Source of the DNA: a bacterium
Lineage (GTDB): Bacteria > AUK180
DNA: 64,000 nt
Reading direction: 5' to 3'
NCBI GenBank assembly: GCA_023144005.1
Contig: JAGLGN010000023.1
Location: 53,191-117,190, forward strand
Shown piece after piece: positions 26,391 to 35,280 of this stretch. The stretch's first letter is position 1. Each line of letters opens with the position of its first letter. Under the pieces are notes generated by a model, which was not told the origin of the DNA, searched no databases, and was given only the letters and a program-made list of their open reading frames with translations. The translations under genes and the position numbers were made by a program.

Positions 26391-27521
26391 ATGAACAGCG
26401 GCATTAAAATCAGCGTAGATTGCGGCTTTACAAAGATCTATGTGATCGGTGTCGGAGGTGAAGGCGGAAATGCCATCAATCTCTTTAAGAAACAGCACCC
26501 GGACCAGAGTATCAAGACTATTGCGATCAATACCGATAATCAGGATCTGGAAAAAAGCATGGCGGATGAAACACTGCTTCTGGGTAGAGAAATTACCAAT
26601 GGTAGAGGAACCGGCGCCAATCCGACCGTGGCTGAAGACATCGCGGAGAAGGAGATCGAACGCATCGAAGAAATGGTGGCGGATGCGGATATGGTCATCA
26701 TTTGTGCCGGCCTTGGCGGCGGCACCGGCTCGGGCGTATCACCCGTGATCGCGCGGGCGGCCAAGAAACGCGGCGTGCTTACACTATCTGTCGTCACCGT
26801 TCCCTTCGCGTTCGAAGGGGGAATGAAGATCAAGATAGCAAAGGACTATCTCCAGAAATTGAAAGAGCTCTCCGATTCGGTGATAGTCATACCGAATTGG
26901 AAATTGATCAAGGAAAAAGGTCTTGGAATGAAGAAGGCATTCGAGTGGGGCAATGAGATCTTTTCAACCTCTATACAAGTGATCTCGGACATCATCAACA
27001 GCGCTCAGCTCATGAATGTGGATTTTGAAGATATAAAGACTGTTCTGAAGGACTCCAAGGAGGCCTATATCTCAATGGCGAAGATCACAAAGAATATGGA
27101 ATCCACAGGCCGGGCCAAAGGCGAGGTCCTCGTTGAGGAGCTGATGAATTTCCCGCTGATCGACGCGGATACCATAAAGAATATTTCCAAGGCGGTACTT
27201 TTTATTGAAATGGATGAGAATGAAGACGCTACTATTATGGATGAAGTGCAGGCAAGTATCATGCAATATATCAAACCCAATTCCCTGATCATTCCCGGGA
27301 TGGATTTGAAGGAAAACTTCAATGAAGTGCGCTTGACGCTGATAGCCGGTGATTTTGAAAGAGAAGACAGCGAATACTATTTTTCAGGCATAACAGATGT
27401 AGGGACCACCAAGGGGAATATTTTTCAATTCCACAATAAAAAGGTAGCGAATGACACGAATCCCTCGAATCTCTTTACAAAGGACATGCTTCCTCCTTCT
27501 ATGAGCAGCGATATAGATTAA
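26391..27521 (+). CDS. ftsZ: Cell division GTPase FtsZ
   Basis: FtsZ polymerises into the Z ring. The 376-residue protein has the tubulin G-box GGGTGSG (109-115), the N-terminal VIGVGGEGGNAINLF, AINTDNQDL, and the T7-type catalytic region near NVDFEDIKTVL. The usual GVGGGGxNAV is here GVGGEGGNAI. The N-terminus carries an additional roughly 14 residues. The short C-terminus ends KDMLPPSMSSDID and lacks the common conserved peptide (DIPxFLRR type) that binds FtsA. AGGAGG precedes ATG 26391. Confidence 0.95.
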   Translation: MNSGIKISVDCGFTKIYVIGVGGEGGNAINLFKKQHPDQSIKTIAINTDNQDLEKSMADETLLLGREITNGRGTGANPTVAEDIAEKEIERIEEMVADADMVIICAGLGGGTGSGVSPVIARAAKKRGVLTLSVVTVPFAFEGGMKIKIAKDYLQKLKELSDSVIVIPNWKLIKEKGLGMKKAFEWGNEIFSTSIQVISDIINSAQLMNVDFEDIKTVLKDSKEAYISMAKITKNMESTGRAKGEVLVEELMNFPLIDADTIKNISKAVLFIEMDENEDATIMDEVQASIMQYIKPNSLIIPGMDLKENFNEVRLTLIAGDFEREDSEYYFSGITDVGTTKGNIFQFHNKKVANDTNPSNLFTKDMLPPSMSSDID

Positions 27522-27522
27522 T

Positions 27523-28893
27523 ATGTGGAAAAGGCGCCTGGAACTGACTAAACTCAAGGAAAAAGAGACATTGCTCTTTAGCAAAAAGGGTAATATGAAA
27601 ACGAGAGCCGCACTCTTATATCCGGACTCCTACTACTCCGGCATCTCTTATCTCGGGTTTCAGCAGGTTTACAGGTACCTTAATGAAGAGGGCATAGCCG
27701 ATACCGACAGGTATTTCTGGGAGAATGAAGATGACATGATCACAATGGACGGCTTCATGAATCTCAGCGATTTTCCTATTCTGCTTCTCTCTCTGCCCTA
27801 TGCGAGCTATATGGATGGAGCGGTCGAACTCTTGAAGAAGGCCTCCATCACTTTAAATAAAAATGCGCGTCGAATGAACCCCGTAATTGTTGCCGGGGGG
27901 CCGGGATTGTGGTTAAATCCCTATCCCCTCGGTAACGTCATTGACCTTTTTGTATTCGGCGATATAGAAAATAAACTGGAGCCATTCTTTGACGACCCAA
28001 TCGGTTTTATTAAAAAGATCGATTCAGGCGAATTGAAGATACCCGGGCTTCTGACACGCCTTCCGGAGAAGAGAGAACATCTCTTAAAGGAGATCACATA
28101 CACATCAATAGATTCCCCTCCTCCCCATTCCGCGATACTGACGGAAGAATCATTTTTCGCGAATATGTTCCTGGTGGAATTGGGAAAGGGCTGCGTGAAC
28201 AACTGCTCCTTTTGTACCGTCCCGCGCATCTATCATCAGCGCATATTCCGAAAAACAAGTGAAATTATAAATACTATCGACTTCGGTTCGAAATACACAA
28301 AAAGAATAGGGTTGATATCTTCAATGGTGTTGGAGCATCCCGGTATTCAAGAAATACTGGAGCATTGCAAAAGCCGTGATCTCGAGGTTTCCACCTCTTC
28401 TCTTTCTGTCATGGGTATAAATGAGCCGCTGGCAAAATTGCTCAATGAAACCGGTAATAAGAGCATAACGCTGGCACTGGAATCACTATGTGAAAAAGCA
28501 AGGATCAAGGCAGGTAAACCCTTTACCGATGAGGATTTTCTGGCTAAATTGGAAATAGTTCTCAATTCCGGAATAAAGAAAATAAAGATCTACCTTATAC
28601 TCGGCTTGCCGGGCGATAAGGAAGATGCTGACAGGCAGGACAAATTATGGAGCGATATGCTGAAACTCGCGAAAAGCCGGGGCGGAAGATTCCACTTCAG
28701 CGTAAATCCTCTTATACCGATGCCGTTTACGCCGATGGAAAAACTTAGGATGATGAATAAAAATGAAATAAAAAAGGCATACAAGGCATTCAAAACAAGG
28801 TTCAGCGGTGCCGATATTCGTTTTGAATCTGTTAACGATGCCATAAGGGGCCATAGACTGGCCTTCTCCAGGGAGGATCTTCTTGAAAATTAA
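27523..28893 (+). CDS. Radical SAM protein with N-terminal cobalamin-binding-like domain
   Basis: This 456-residue radical SAM protein has CVNNCSFC (C224, C228, C231) for the 4Fe-4S cluster, with a preceding domain containing RAALLYPDSYYSGISYLGFQQVY and NPVIVAGGPGLWLNP that resembles the B12-binding-like domain of the TIGR03960/YgiQ-like group. Substrate is unknown. ATG 27523 is one base after the ftsZ stop; ATG 27595 has a better ribosome binding site (AAAGGG) and would give a start nearer to family length. Its placement in the dcw operon suggests a link with division or envelope work, but that is inference. Confidence 0.8.
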   Translation: MWKRRLELTKLKEKETLLFSKKGNMKTRAALLYPDSYYSGISYLGFQQVYRYLNEEGIADTDRYFWENEDDMITMDGFMNLSDFPILLLSLPYASYMDGAVELLKKASITLNKNARRMNPVIVAGGPGLWLNPYPLGNVIDLFVFGDIENKLEPFFDDPIGFIKKIDSGELKIPGLLTRLPEKREHLLKEITYTSIDSPPPHSAILTEESFFANMFLVELGKGCVNNCSFCTVPRIYHQRIFRKTSEIINTIDFGSKYTKRIGLISSMVLEHPGIQEILEHCKSRDLEVSTSSLSVMGINEPLAKLLNETGNKSITLALESLCEKARIKAGKPFTDEDFLAKLEIVLNSGIKKIKIYLILGLPGDKEDADRQDKLWSDMLKLAKSRGGRFHFSVNPLIPMPFTPMEKLRMMNKNEIKKAYKAFKTRFSGADIRFESVNDAIRGHRLAFSREDLLEN

Positions 28894-29719
28894 ATATTAT
28901 TTTATAGTATCAATGCTATTGTCACTGCTCATTTTTGCAGATTCGGGTATTTTTATTACAGGCGGGGTACCGATAATCACGGCGGGTATGGGCGGCGAGA
29001 ACTTCAATCCGTCATACTCCATTTCCATGAAGGGCTTGAAATTCAGCGCGACCTCTGATTTCAACTCAGAGGAAAGGCATCAGATAGATCTTTCATTATC
29101 ATTGCAGAATACCGCTTCGGTATTTACGATCAAATACGAAGACCGCCTGACATCCCGTAAAGTCCTTCGATTCCAATGGGCGGTGCCGCTTTCAGAAACA
29201 ATGATAGTCGGCCTTGGTGCCAGGAATTATTTCTCGGATAAGAACGCATTTACATTTGATGCCGGCTTTTTAATGGAGAGGGACTGGTATGCCTACGGGG
29301 TCGCGGTTCTGAATATCGGAGGCCTGGGAGTCTCAAAGAACTTTGCGCAGGATTTTATCAAAGGAATATTTCCCTTTATAAATGATCCCGCGCTGAATTA
29401 TTTTGATGCTGATGACAATCGCTTAAAACAGGGGCTTATGACGCATTTTATGGTTAACAATGAAAAATATTACCTTGGAATGCAGGTCAATAATTATGTT
29501 TCCTCAATTGAAGACCTGAAAGAATTCGGCTGGGGGAATATCAAATGGGGAGTTATATACAAGCTTCCTGATGGGAGTTATTTAGGTTTCGGTCAGAATT
29601 CTCATTTCAATTCCGCCGGAGCTGGTTTCGTACTCAAAAAACTTCATCTGGATTATGCCTTTCTCTGGCTGGGAAAGAGTTTCACATATCATATGATCAC
29701 TATGTCTGTATCTCTTTAA
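28883..29719 (+). CDS. Secreted beta-barrel-like protein, unknown function
   Basis: This 278-residue protein begins with a signal peptide (MKIKYYFIVSMLLSLLIFADS), followed by alternating strands rich in glycine and aromatics and a C-terminus SFTYHMITMSVSL that could be an outer membrane beta-signal. It resembles the PorV/UPF0164 type of outer membrane proteins in layout, but I see no decisive motif. The probable start is TTG 28883, 6 bp after AGGGAGG, overlapping the radical SAM gene by 11 bp. It is the last gene of the dcw run; a perfect inverted repeat element starts 3 bp after its stop. Confidence 0.7.
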   Translation: MKIKYYFIVSMLLSLLIFADSGIFITGGVPIITAGMGGENFNPSYSISMKGLKFSATSDFNSEERHQIDLSLSLQNTASVFTIKYEDRLTSRKVLRFQWAVPLSETMIVGLGARNYFSDKNAFTFDAGFLMERDWYAYGVAVLNIGGLGVSKNFAQDFIKGIFPFINDPALNYFDADDNRLKQGLMTHFMVNNEKYYLGMQVNNYVSSIEDLKEFGWGNIKWGVIYKLPDGSYLGFGQNSHFNSAGAGFVLKKLHLDYAFLWLGKSFTYHMITMSVSL

Positions 29720-29722
29720 TAA

Positions 29723-29908
29723 TTAGGGACGGTGCTTTAATTCTTTAGTTTTTACCATGGCATTGTTTCAAATATGCATACACTTACTTGAGTTACCTCA
29801 ACAATATTAAAAATTGTACACATTCTGGAAATATATATTTCCCGCATTGTTGGAGAATTTGAGCTCTCACAAATTTGGAAAACTAAAGAATTAAAGCACC
29901 GTCCCTAA
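29723..29908. mobile_element. 186-bp element with perfect 30-bp terminal inverted repeats
   Basis: The first 30 bp (29723-29752, beginning TTAGGGACGGTGCTTTAATT) are the exact reverse complement of 29879-29908. The 126-bp interior has no gene. The arms share GGGACGGT with the hairpin elements near the HEPN-like gene. No flanking target duplication is clear. It could be a non-autonomous transposable element or a large hairpin that also ends the dcw transcript. The stretch from 29909 to 30034 holds nothing further that I can identify. Confidence 0.75.
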
Positions 29909-30034
29909 CATATAGCGTTCATGTCAGTAATTATGAGGATAAGAGGGAGGGATTTGAGAGGAGATGGAATAAATTCAGAGAGAAGTTTCAAAAAGTTAAG
30001 TATTTTCATTATTCCTTCTTAGCACAATATTCTT

Positions 30035-32116
30035 CTATCCAACTTTTTTGAACTCTGCATTGTCGCATGAAGGGCAAGGTGGTAAGGTGTCAGTGTTATT
30101 ATCCATTACCACAATTCGCCCGCATTTGGAACATTTGTACCTACCTTTTCCTGGGTTTTTTCCTGCTGAGAAAAACATACTTAATATTTCTCTTACTTTC
30201 TTTCTAACTTTAAAATTTTTATCATTTATTGATATATGAAGATATTTTAATGCTTTCTCTGTTTCTATTTCTCCTAATGCCTCAACACATGCAAGTTTTA
30301 TTTTTACAAACTCTTCATACAAATGAGGAATAATATAAATGATACCTAGTTCGTTGCCTATATTTCCAAGAATTTTTATTGCTGCAATCCTTTCGGGAAT
30401 AAACTCCTTTCTTAACAACATCTGTATAAAAGAAACAATATTTTCAAAATTTATCTTGCCGAGTGCCGAAGCGGCAGACATACGAACATAATCATTATCA
30501 TCTTTTAACGCTTCAATAAGATAAGGTATTGCCTTGTCAGCGCCGATTTTACCGAGTGCCGAAGCGGCATAAATACGAACATCGCCATTTTCATCTTTTA
30601 ATGCTTCAATAAGATAAGGGATTGCCTCTTCCGATCCGATTATACCGAGTGCCGAAGCGGCAGAACTACGAACATCATTATTTTCATCTTTTAACGTTTC
30701 AATAAGATAAGGGATTGCCTCTTCCGATCCGATTATACCGAGTGCCGAAGCGGCAGAACTACGAACATCGCCATTTTCATCTTTTAATGCTTCAATAAGA
30801 TAAGGTATTGTCTCTTCCGATCCGATTATACCGAGTGCCGAAGCAGCAGAGCTACGAACATAATTACTATCATCTTTTAACGTTTCAATAAGATAAGGTA
30901 TTGCCTCTTCCGATCCGATTATACTGAGTGCCGAAGCGGCAGACATACGAACATAATTATTATCATCTTTTAACGCTTCAATAAGATAAGGTACCGCATT
31001 TTCAGTGCCGATTTCACCGAGTGCCGAAGCGGCAGACATACGAACAGAATCATTATCATTTTTTAACGCTTTAATAAGATAAAGTACTGTCTTTTCCGAG
31101 TTGATTCTACCGAGTGCCGAAGCGGCATACTTACGAACATCATAATCTTCATCTTTTAATGCTTCAATAAGATAAGGCACTGCCTTTTCAGCGCCGATTT
31201 CACCGAGTGCCGAAGCGGCAGACATACGAACATAATTATTATCATCTTTTAACGCTTCAATAAGATAAGGTACTGCCTTTCCAGCGCCGATTTTACCGAG
31301 TGCCGAAGCGGCAGACATACGAACAGAATCATTATCATCTTTTAACGTTTCAATAAGATAAGGTACTGCCTTTTCAGCGCCGATTTCACCGAGTGCCGAA
31401 GCGGCAGAACTACGAACATAATCCTTATCATCTTTTAACGCTTTAATAAGATAAGGTACTGCCTTTTCAGCGCCGATTTCACCGAGTGCCGAAGCGGCAG
31501 AACTGAGAACAACATCCTTTCCATCTTCTAACGCTTCAATAAGATCAAGAACCGCCTTTTCAGCGCTGATTTCACCGAGTGCCGAAGCGGCAGAACTACG
31601 AACAAAATCATTTCCATCTTTTAGCGCTTTAATAAGATAAGGTACTGCCTTTTTAGCGCCGATTTCACCGAGTGCCGAAGCGGCAGAACTACGAACAAAA
31701 TCATTTCCATCTTTTAGTGCTTTAATAAGATAAGGTACTGCCTTTTTAGCGCCGATTTCACCGAGTGCCGAAGCGGCAGAATTACGAACATCACTATATT
31801 CTTTGTTATTGTTCAAAAGATCGATTAAATACTTTGTATACATTTTTTGAATTTCTCGTGTAAATCCCTTGAAAGTATCAATTGCATTTAATTTATCTGA
31901 TTTACTTTTTCCTTGAATAAATCTTAAAAAGCGTTCTTCTTCCGAAGTAACGTTGTCCTTCTCAATTAATGGGCTTAAAAGATCAAAATATATGCCAATT
32001 CTGTTCTCATCCTTAAAAAACGGCGGCTTGGATAATAAATCTTCTAAAAATAAATCACTTTTTGTATATTCTTTAATTGTATCAATACTTTTAATTTTAT
32101 CATTATTATTTTTCAT
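30035..32116 (-). CDS. HEAT-repeat protein with C-terminal zinc ribbon
   Basis: This 693-residue protein has an N-terminal helical part (1-109), then seventeen 31-residue HEAT/PBS-lyase type repeats (110-636) of consensus VRxSAASALGEIGxEKAVPY, and a C-terminal zinc ribbon (C662, C665 and C681, C684 by count) with CSKCG and CPSC. Fourteen repeats are nearly identical, while the last three are degenerate. HEAT solenoids bind proteins or nucleic acids. The zinc ribbon could contact nucleic acid. ATG 32116 overlaps the end of the KAP NTPase gene by 11 bp, so both come from one transcript. Function is unknown. The neighbourhood (restriction cassette, AT-rich island) suggests conflict with mobile DNA. 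Confidence 0.85.
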   Translation of the reverse strand: MKNNNDKIKSIDTIKEYTKSDLFLEDLLSKPPFFKDENRIGIYFDLLSPLIEKDNVTSEEERFLRFIQGKSKSDKLNAIDTFKGFTREIQKMYTKYLIDLLNNNKEYSDVRNSAASALGEIGAKKAVPYLIKALKDGNDFVRSSAASALGEIGAKKAVPYLIKALKDGNDFVRSSAASALGEISAEKAVLDLIEALEDGKDVVLSSAASALGEIGAEKAVPYLIKALKDDKDYVRSSAASALGEIGAEKAVPYLIETLKDDNDSVRMSAASALGKIGAGKAVPYLIEALKDDNNYVRMSAASALGEIGAEKAVPYLIEALKDEDYDVRKYAASALGRINSEKTVLYLIKALKNDNDSVRMSAASALGEIGTENAVPYLIEALKDDNNYVRMSAASALSIIGSEEAIPYLIETLKDDSNYVRSSAASALGIIGSEETIPYLIEALKDENGDVRSSAASALGIIGSEEAIPYLIETLKDENNDVRSSAASALGIIGSEEAIPYLIEALKDENGDVRIYAASALGKIGADKAIPYLIEALKDDNDYVRMSAASALGKINFENIVSFIQMLLRKEFIPERIAAIKILGNIGNELGIIYIIPHLYEEFVKIKLACVEALGEIETEKALKYLHISINDKNFKVRKKVREILSMFFSAGKNPGKGRYKCSKCGRIVVMDNNTDTLPPCPSCDNAEFKKVG
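30395..31789 (-). repeat. Tandem 93-bp coding repeats (15 units)
   Basis: Fifteen in-frame 93-bp units encode 31-residue HEAT repeats. The first fourteen (30488-31789) are very similar at DNA level, with a shared core GAGTGCCGAAGCGGCAGA on the + strand recurring every 93 bp. Differences cluster in the helix-loop residues. Confidence 0.9.
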
Positions 32117-33305
32117 TTTCTAAAACCCTTTCAATCTCGCCAAGATCCGCCGGTCTCTCACCCAGTTTTTCATATAATGCAGAATTTCTAAAATATATTA
32201 TAAGACATTTAATTAAAAGCTCGTTTTTTATTTTTCCATTTTTTATTTCCTCCTCAGCAATTCTATAATAGAGTAAATATGTATTCAAGAATAATTTAAT
32301 CCTACGAGGATTGTATTTCAATGCTTTAGCAATTATCAGTCTCCATTTTCCTAATATTACACTTAATTCCTTAGAAAGCCCATCAAAATAATTTTTTAAA
32401 TTTTCTTCTAATTTTATAGTGGGAAGATTGAATGGAACTTGGATAAATTTCTCAAGATATTCTTCCCCTCTAATAATTTTCTCTTCTTCTTCATTTGATG
32501 TAACTATTTCTTTATACTTGATTTCTAATCCTTTTTCAATTACTCTTTTATCAACCCCAATAACAAAAACACAATTTTTAACATACAAAAACAATTTTAT
32601 TTTTTCAAATATTATTATTACATTCTCAGGAGAACAGCGATCCAGATCGTCAATGAAAATTACTAATAATTTATTCTTTTGATTTCCTAGTATTTTATTA
32701 ATCGCCTTTTTAAATTTATCCTTAATTTTAATAAATTCACTTTTGTTTTCCAAATATTGATTCTTAAAATATTTTTCGGTTTTAAATATATCTTGAATTC
32801 CCATGGAACCGTTAGTCATTGTTTTTAAAAATAAATCACCTGAAAGCACTGCAATGGTATTAAAAAGCATTGTTGCTTTTTTCTTCTTTCTTATTTTTTT
32901 CTCGGCATTTTCATTCTTACCATATTTATTGTCAATTGTTTGCAATAAAGGTATTAATATTTCTTCCTCTTTTTCATATTGCCAGGCTTCAAAAAATACA
33001 GTTAATGTATTCCGCTCTTTCAAACTATTTTGAATTTGTTTCATTAAACTTGTTTTGCCACTTCCCCAATGCCCATGTATACCAATTGTAAAAGGTGTGT
33101 TTTTTACCGAGTTAAGTATTAAGTCAACAAGAATTTTAGAGTATTTATTAAAACCAAGTAAGTCATTCTCTACAGCTTCATCTGAAGCAAAACCAATATT
33201 ATCGGGAATTTCTATTTTCAATTTTTCTTCCGCATATTGTGGATGTAATGAATCATTATTACTAAAATAGACTTTTCTCTTTTTATCATCATTCGATTCT
33301 TTCAC
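32106..33305 (-). CDS. KAP-family P-loop NTPase
   Basis: This 399-residue protein has Walker A GHWGSGKTS (78-86), the KAP family FFEAWQYEK (104-112) and Walker B LLVIFIDDLDRCSPE (213-227). A region around 144-165 is hydrophobic and might be the interrupted membrane insertion seen in many KAP NTPases, but it is weak. Late RIIAKALKYNPRRIKLFLN-like helices match the KAP C-terminal part. KAP NTPases work as signalling or membrane-associated NTPases, some in phage resistance. The start is GTG 33305 without an obvious ribosome binding site. A possible promoter TTGAAA-17 bp-TAACAT (minus strand, 33312-33340) ends only 7 bp before the GTG. Confidence 0.88.
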   Translation of the reverse strand: MKESNDDKKRKVYFSNNDSLHPQYAEEKLKIEIPDNIGFASDEAVENDLLGFNKYSKILVDLILNSVKNTPFTIGIHGHWGSGKTSLMKQIQNSLKERNTLTVFFEAWQYEKEEEILIPLLQTIDNKYGKNENAEKKIRKKKKATMLFNTIAVLSGDLFLKTMTNGSMGIQDIFKTEKYFKNQYLENKSEFIKIKDKFKKAINKILGNQKNKLLVIFIDDLDRCSPENVIIIFEKIKLFLYVKNCVFVIGVDKRVIEKGLEIKYKEIVTSNEEEEKIIRGEEYLEKFIQVPFNLPTIKLEENLKNYFDGLSKELSVILGKWRLIIAKALKYNPRRIKLFLNTYLLYYRIAEEEIKNGKIKNELLIKCLIIYFRNSALYEKLGERPADLGEIERVLENEK

Positions 33306-33311
33306 ATTAGA

Positions 33312-33340
33312 ATGTTACCACTTATTTTAAATATTTTCAA
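33312..33340 (-). promoter_or_regulatory. Possible promoter of the KAP/HEAT operon
   Basis: On the minus strand TTGAAA (33335-33340) and TAACAT (33312-33317) are separated by 17 bp. The -10 box ends 6 bp before the GTG start, so the transcript would be nearly leaderless, which would fit the missing ribosome binding site. By eye only. Confidence 0.35.
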
Positions 33341-33475
33341 ATTACCAGCAGCGAAATTTGAAACCGACAAACCGCTAACCTGGCACTGTTTCACAGGACT
33401 TTTATGATAGTTAAAGGAATAGTTTCTAATTATATTTCCGCCATATGATAAGATCATATTTTATTTCACGATTTG

Positions 33476-33504
33476 TTGAGAAAATACATACAATATGGTA
33501 AAAT
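33476..33504 (+). promoter_or_regulatory. Promoter of the restriction cassette
   Basis: TTGAGA (33476-33481), 17-bp spacer and TAAAAT (33499-33504) with an extended -10 TGG (33496-33498). It lies 28 bp before the mod start and diverges from the KAP/HEAT promoter region. Confidence 0.6.
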
Positions 33505-33531
33505 ACAACACAGATTATGAAGGATTTGCAG

Positions 33532-35280
33532 ATGGACGGGAAATCATTGGATATAACAGAAAATAGGTTAAAAAAATTACGAGAATATTTTCCAGAGGTA
33601 TTTACCGAAGGAAAGATTGATTGGGATAAACTGAAAGCCGCTCTTGGTGATGATATAGAATTCAAAGATGAGAGATATGTTCTGAACTGGGCAGGGAAAT
33701 CAGATGCTTTCAGAACTCTTCAGAGACAGACTGCCGCAACTCTTTCCCCCTGTAAAGAAGAATCGATCGATTTTGATGAAACTGAAAATATATTCATCGA
33801 GGGTGAAAATCTTGAAGTTCTGAAAATTCTTCAAAAATCCTATTACGGAAAAATCAAAATGATATATATTGATCCTCCATACAATACCGGAAATGACTTT
33901 GTTTACTCCGATAAATTCAAGGAAGACAGGAAAGAATATGAAAAGAGATCTGGGATCAAGAATGAAGAGGGATTATTGCAAAGAGAAGGCCTGATAAAAA
34001 ACACTAAGGACAAAGGTCATTATCACTCAAATTGGCTATCAATGATGTATCCTCGCTTGTTTCTTGCAAAGAATTTACTAGGAGATGATGGAGTGATCTT
34101 TGTTTCAATTGATTATAACGAAGAACATAATCTGAGATTAATAATGAATGAGATATTTGGGGAAGATAATTATAAAAACACTTTCTATGTTTCGCGAGTA
34201 AAAAAAAATATACAGGAAACAGAATTAGTTGTAAGAACCAATTTTGGCATCAATTCAATCATGTTTTATGGCAAATCCAAAAATTCTACCATCATTCCTC
34301 CGAAAAAAAAGCAGAAAAAAAAGGATCGATGGCACGCTTTTGATGCACCAGGTATTCGAGAGACAATGGAATATGAAATATTTGGATGGAAACCACCAAA
34401 TGGGCGCCACTGGATGTATGAGGAAAAAAGGGCAAAAGGTATGATTCGAGATGGAGTTTTAAGAAGAAATCCAAAAACGGGAAAACCTCAATACTTTCTA
34501 GAAGCCAATGAATATACACTTTTAGATACAAATTGGACTGATTTACAAGAATCGGATTCGACTTGGATTAATAATGGTGGAAAGAATATTTCACTTATTA
34601 GAAGAATGTTAGAGATGATAAATAATGAAGGAATTATTTTAGACTTCTTTTCCGGTTCTAGCACATCTGCTCATGCTGTTCTTGATTTGAACAGGGAAGA
34701 TGGAAAAAGTCGGAAATTCATCTGTGTTCAGATGCCTGAAGAAACAGACGAAAAATCGGAAGCATTTAAGGCAGGATACAATACCATTGCGGAAATTGGC
34801 AAAAACCGGATTCGTAGTGTAATTAAAAAGATCAAGAATGAACAGGAATCAAAGCTTGATATCAATGGAGATCATAATAAACAGGACTTGGGATTCAAGG
34901 TATTCAAATTGCGAAATTCAAATTTCAAAGCATGGCGTTCTGATATCCAATCAGAAGAGGAGTTAAATGAGCAGCTGAGAATACATCTTGAACCACTTGA
35001 TGAAAATGCTGAAACAGAAAATATCCTCTATGAGCTTCTTCTTAAATCAGGAATACCATTGACCGCAAAGATTGAAGAGAAAAACAATTATTACATTATT
35101 AATGATAATGAGCTGATATTGATTCTTGACAAAATTGATGAGAACATTATTGGGCGGGTTATTGAAATAAAACCTCAAAAGGTTATTACATTAGATCGAT
35201 TGTTTAACAACAACGATCAATATAAAACAAACGCAATGCTTCAGATGAAGGATGCAGGAATTGAGATAAAAATCATATGA
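33532..35280 (+). CDS. mod: Type III restriction system methyltransferase (Mod)
   Basis: Mod methylates adenine and provides sequence specificity of type III systems. The 582-residue protein has the catalytic motif IV DPPYNTG (D114-Y117), then target-recognition sequence, and the SAM-binding motif I DFFSGSST (371-378). That order (IV before I) is the beta class of type III Mod enzymes. GENLEVLKILQKSYYGKIK before DPPY is also typical. ATG 33532 follows AAGGA (33520-33524) with good spacing; the upstream ATG 33517 has no ribosome binding site. The end overlaps the next gene by 4 bp (ATGA). It is AT-rich like the rest of the island. Confidence 0.94.
   Translation: MDGKSLDITENRLKKLREYFPEVFTEGKIDWDKLKAALGDDIEFKDERYVLNWAGKSDAFRTLQRQTAATLSPCKEESIDFDETENIFIEGENLEVLKILQKSYYGKIKMIYIDPPYNTGNDFVYSDKFKEDRKEYEKRSGIKNEEGLLQREGLIKNTKDKGHYHSNWLSMMYPRLFLAKNLLGDDGVIFVSIDYNEEHNLRLIMNEIFGEDNYKNTFYVSRVKKNIQETELVVRTNFGINSIMFYGKSKNSTIIPPKKKQKKKDRWHAFDAPGIRETMEYEIFGWKPPNGRHWMYEEKRAKGMIRDGVLRRNPKTGKPQYFLEANEYTLLDTNWTDLQESDSTWINNGGKNISLIRRMLEMINNEGIILDFFSGSSTSAHAVLDLNREDGKSRKFICVQMPEETDEKSEAFKAGYNTIAEIGKNRIRSVIKKIKNEQESKLDINGDHNKQDLGFKVFKLRNSNFKAWRSDIQSEEELNEQLRIHLEPLDENAETENILYELLLKSGIPLTAKIEEKNNYYIINDNELILILDKIDENIIGRVIEIKPQKVITLDRLFNNNDQYKTNAMLQMKDAGIEIKII

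Noticed and set aside
30395-31789. Regular 93-bp direct repeats as a CRISPR array
   Set aside because: Units are in frame, encode HEAT repeats and have no constant-repeat/variable-spacer pattern.
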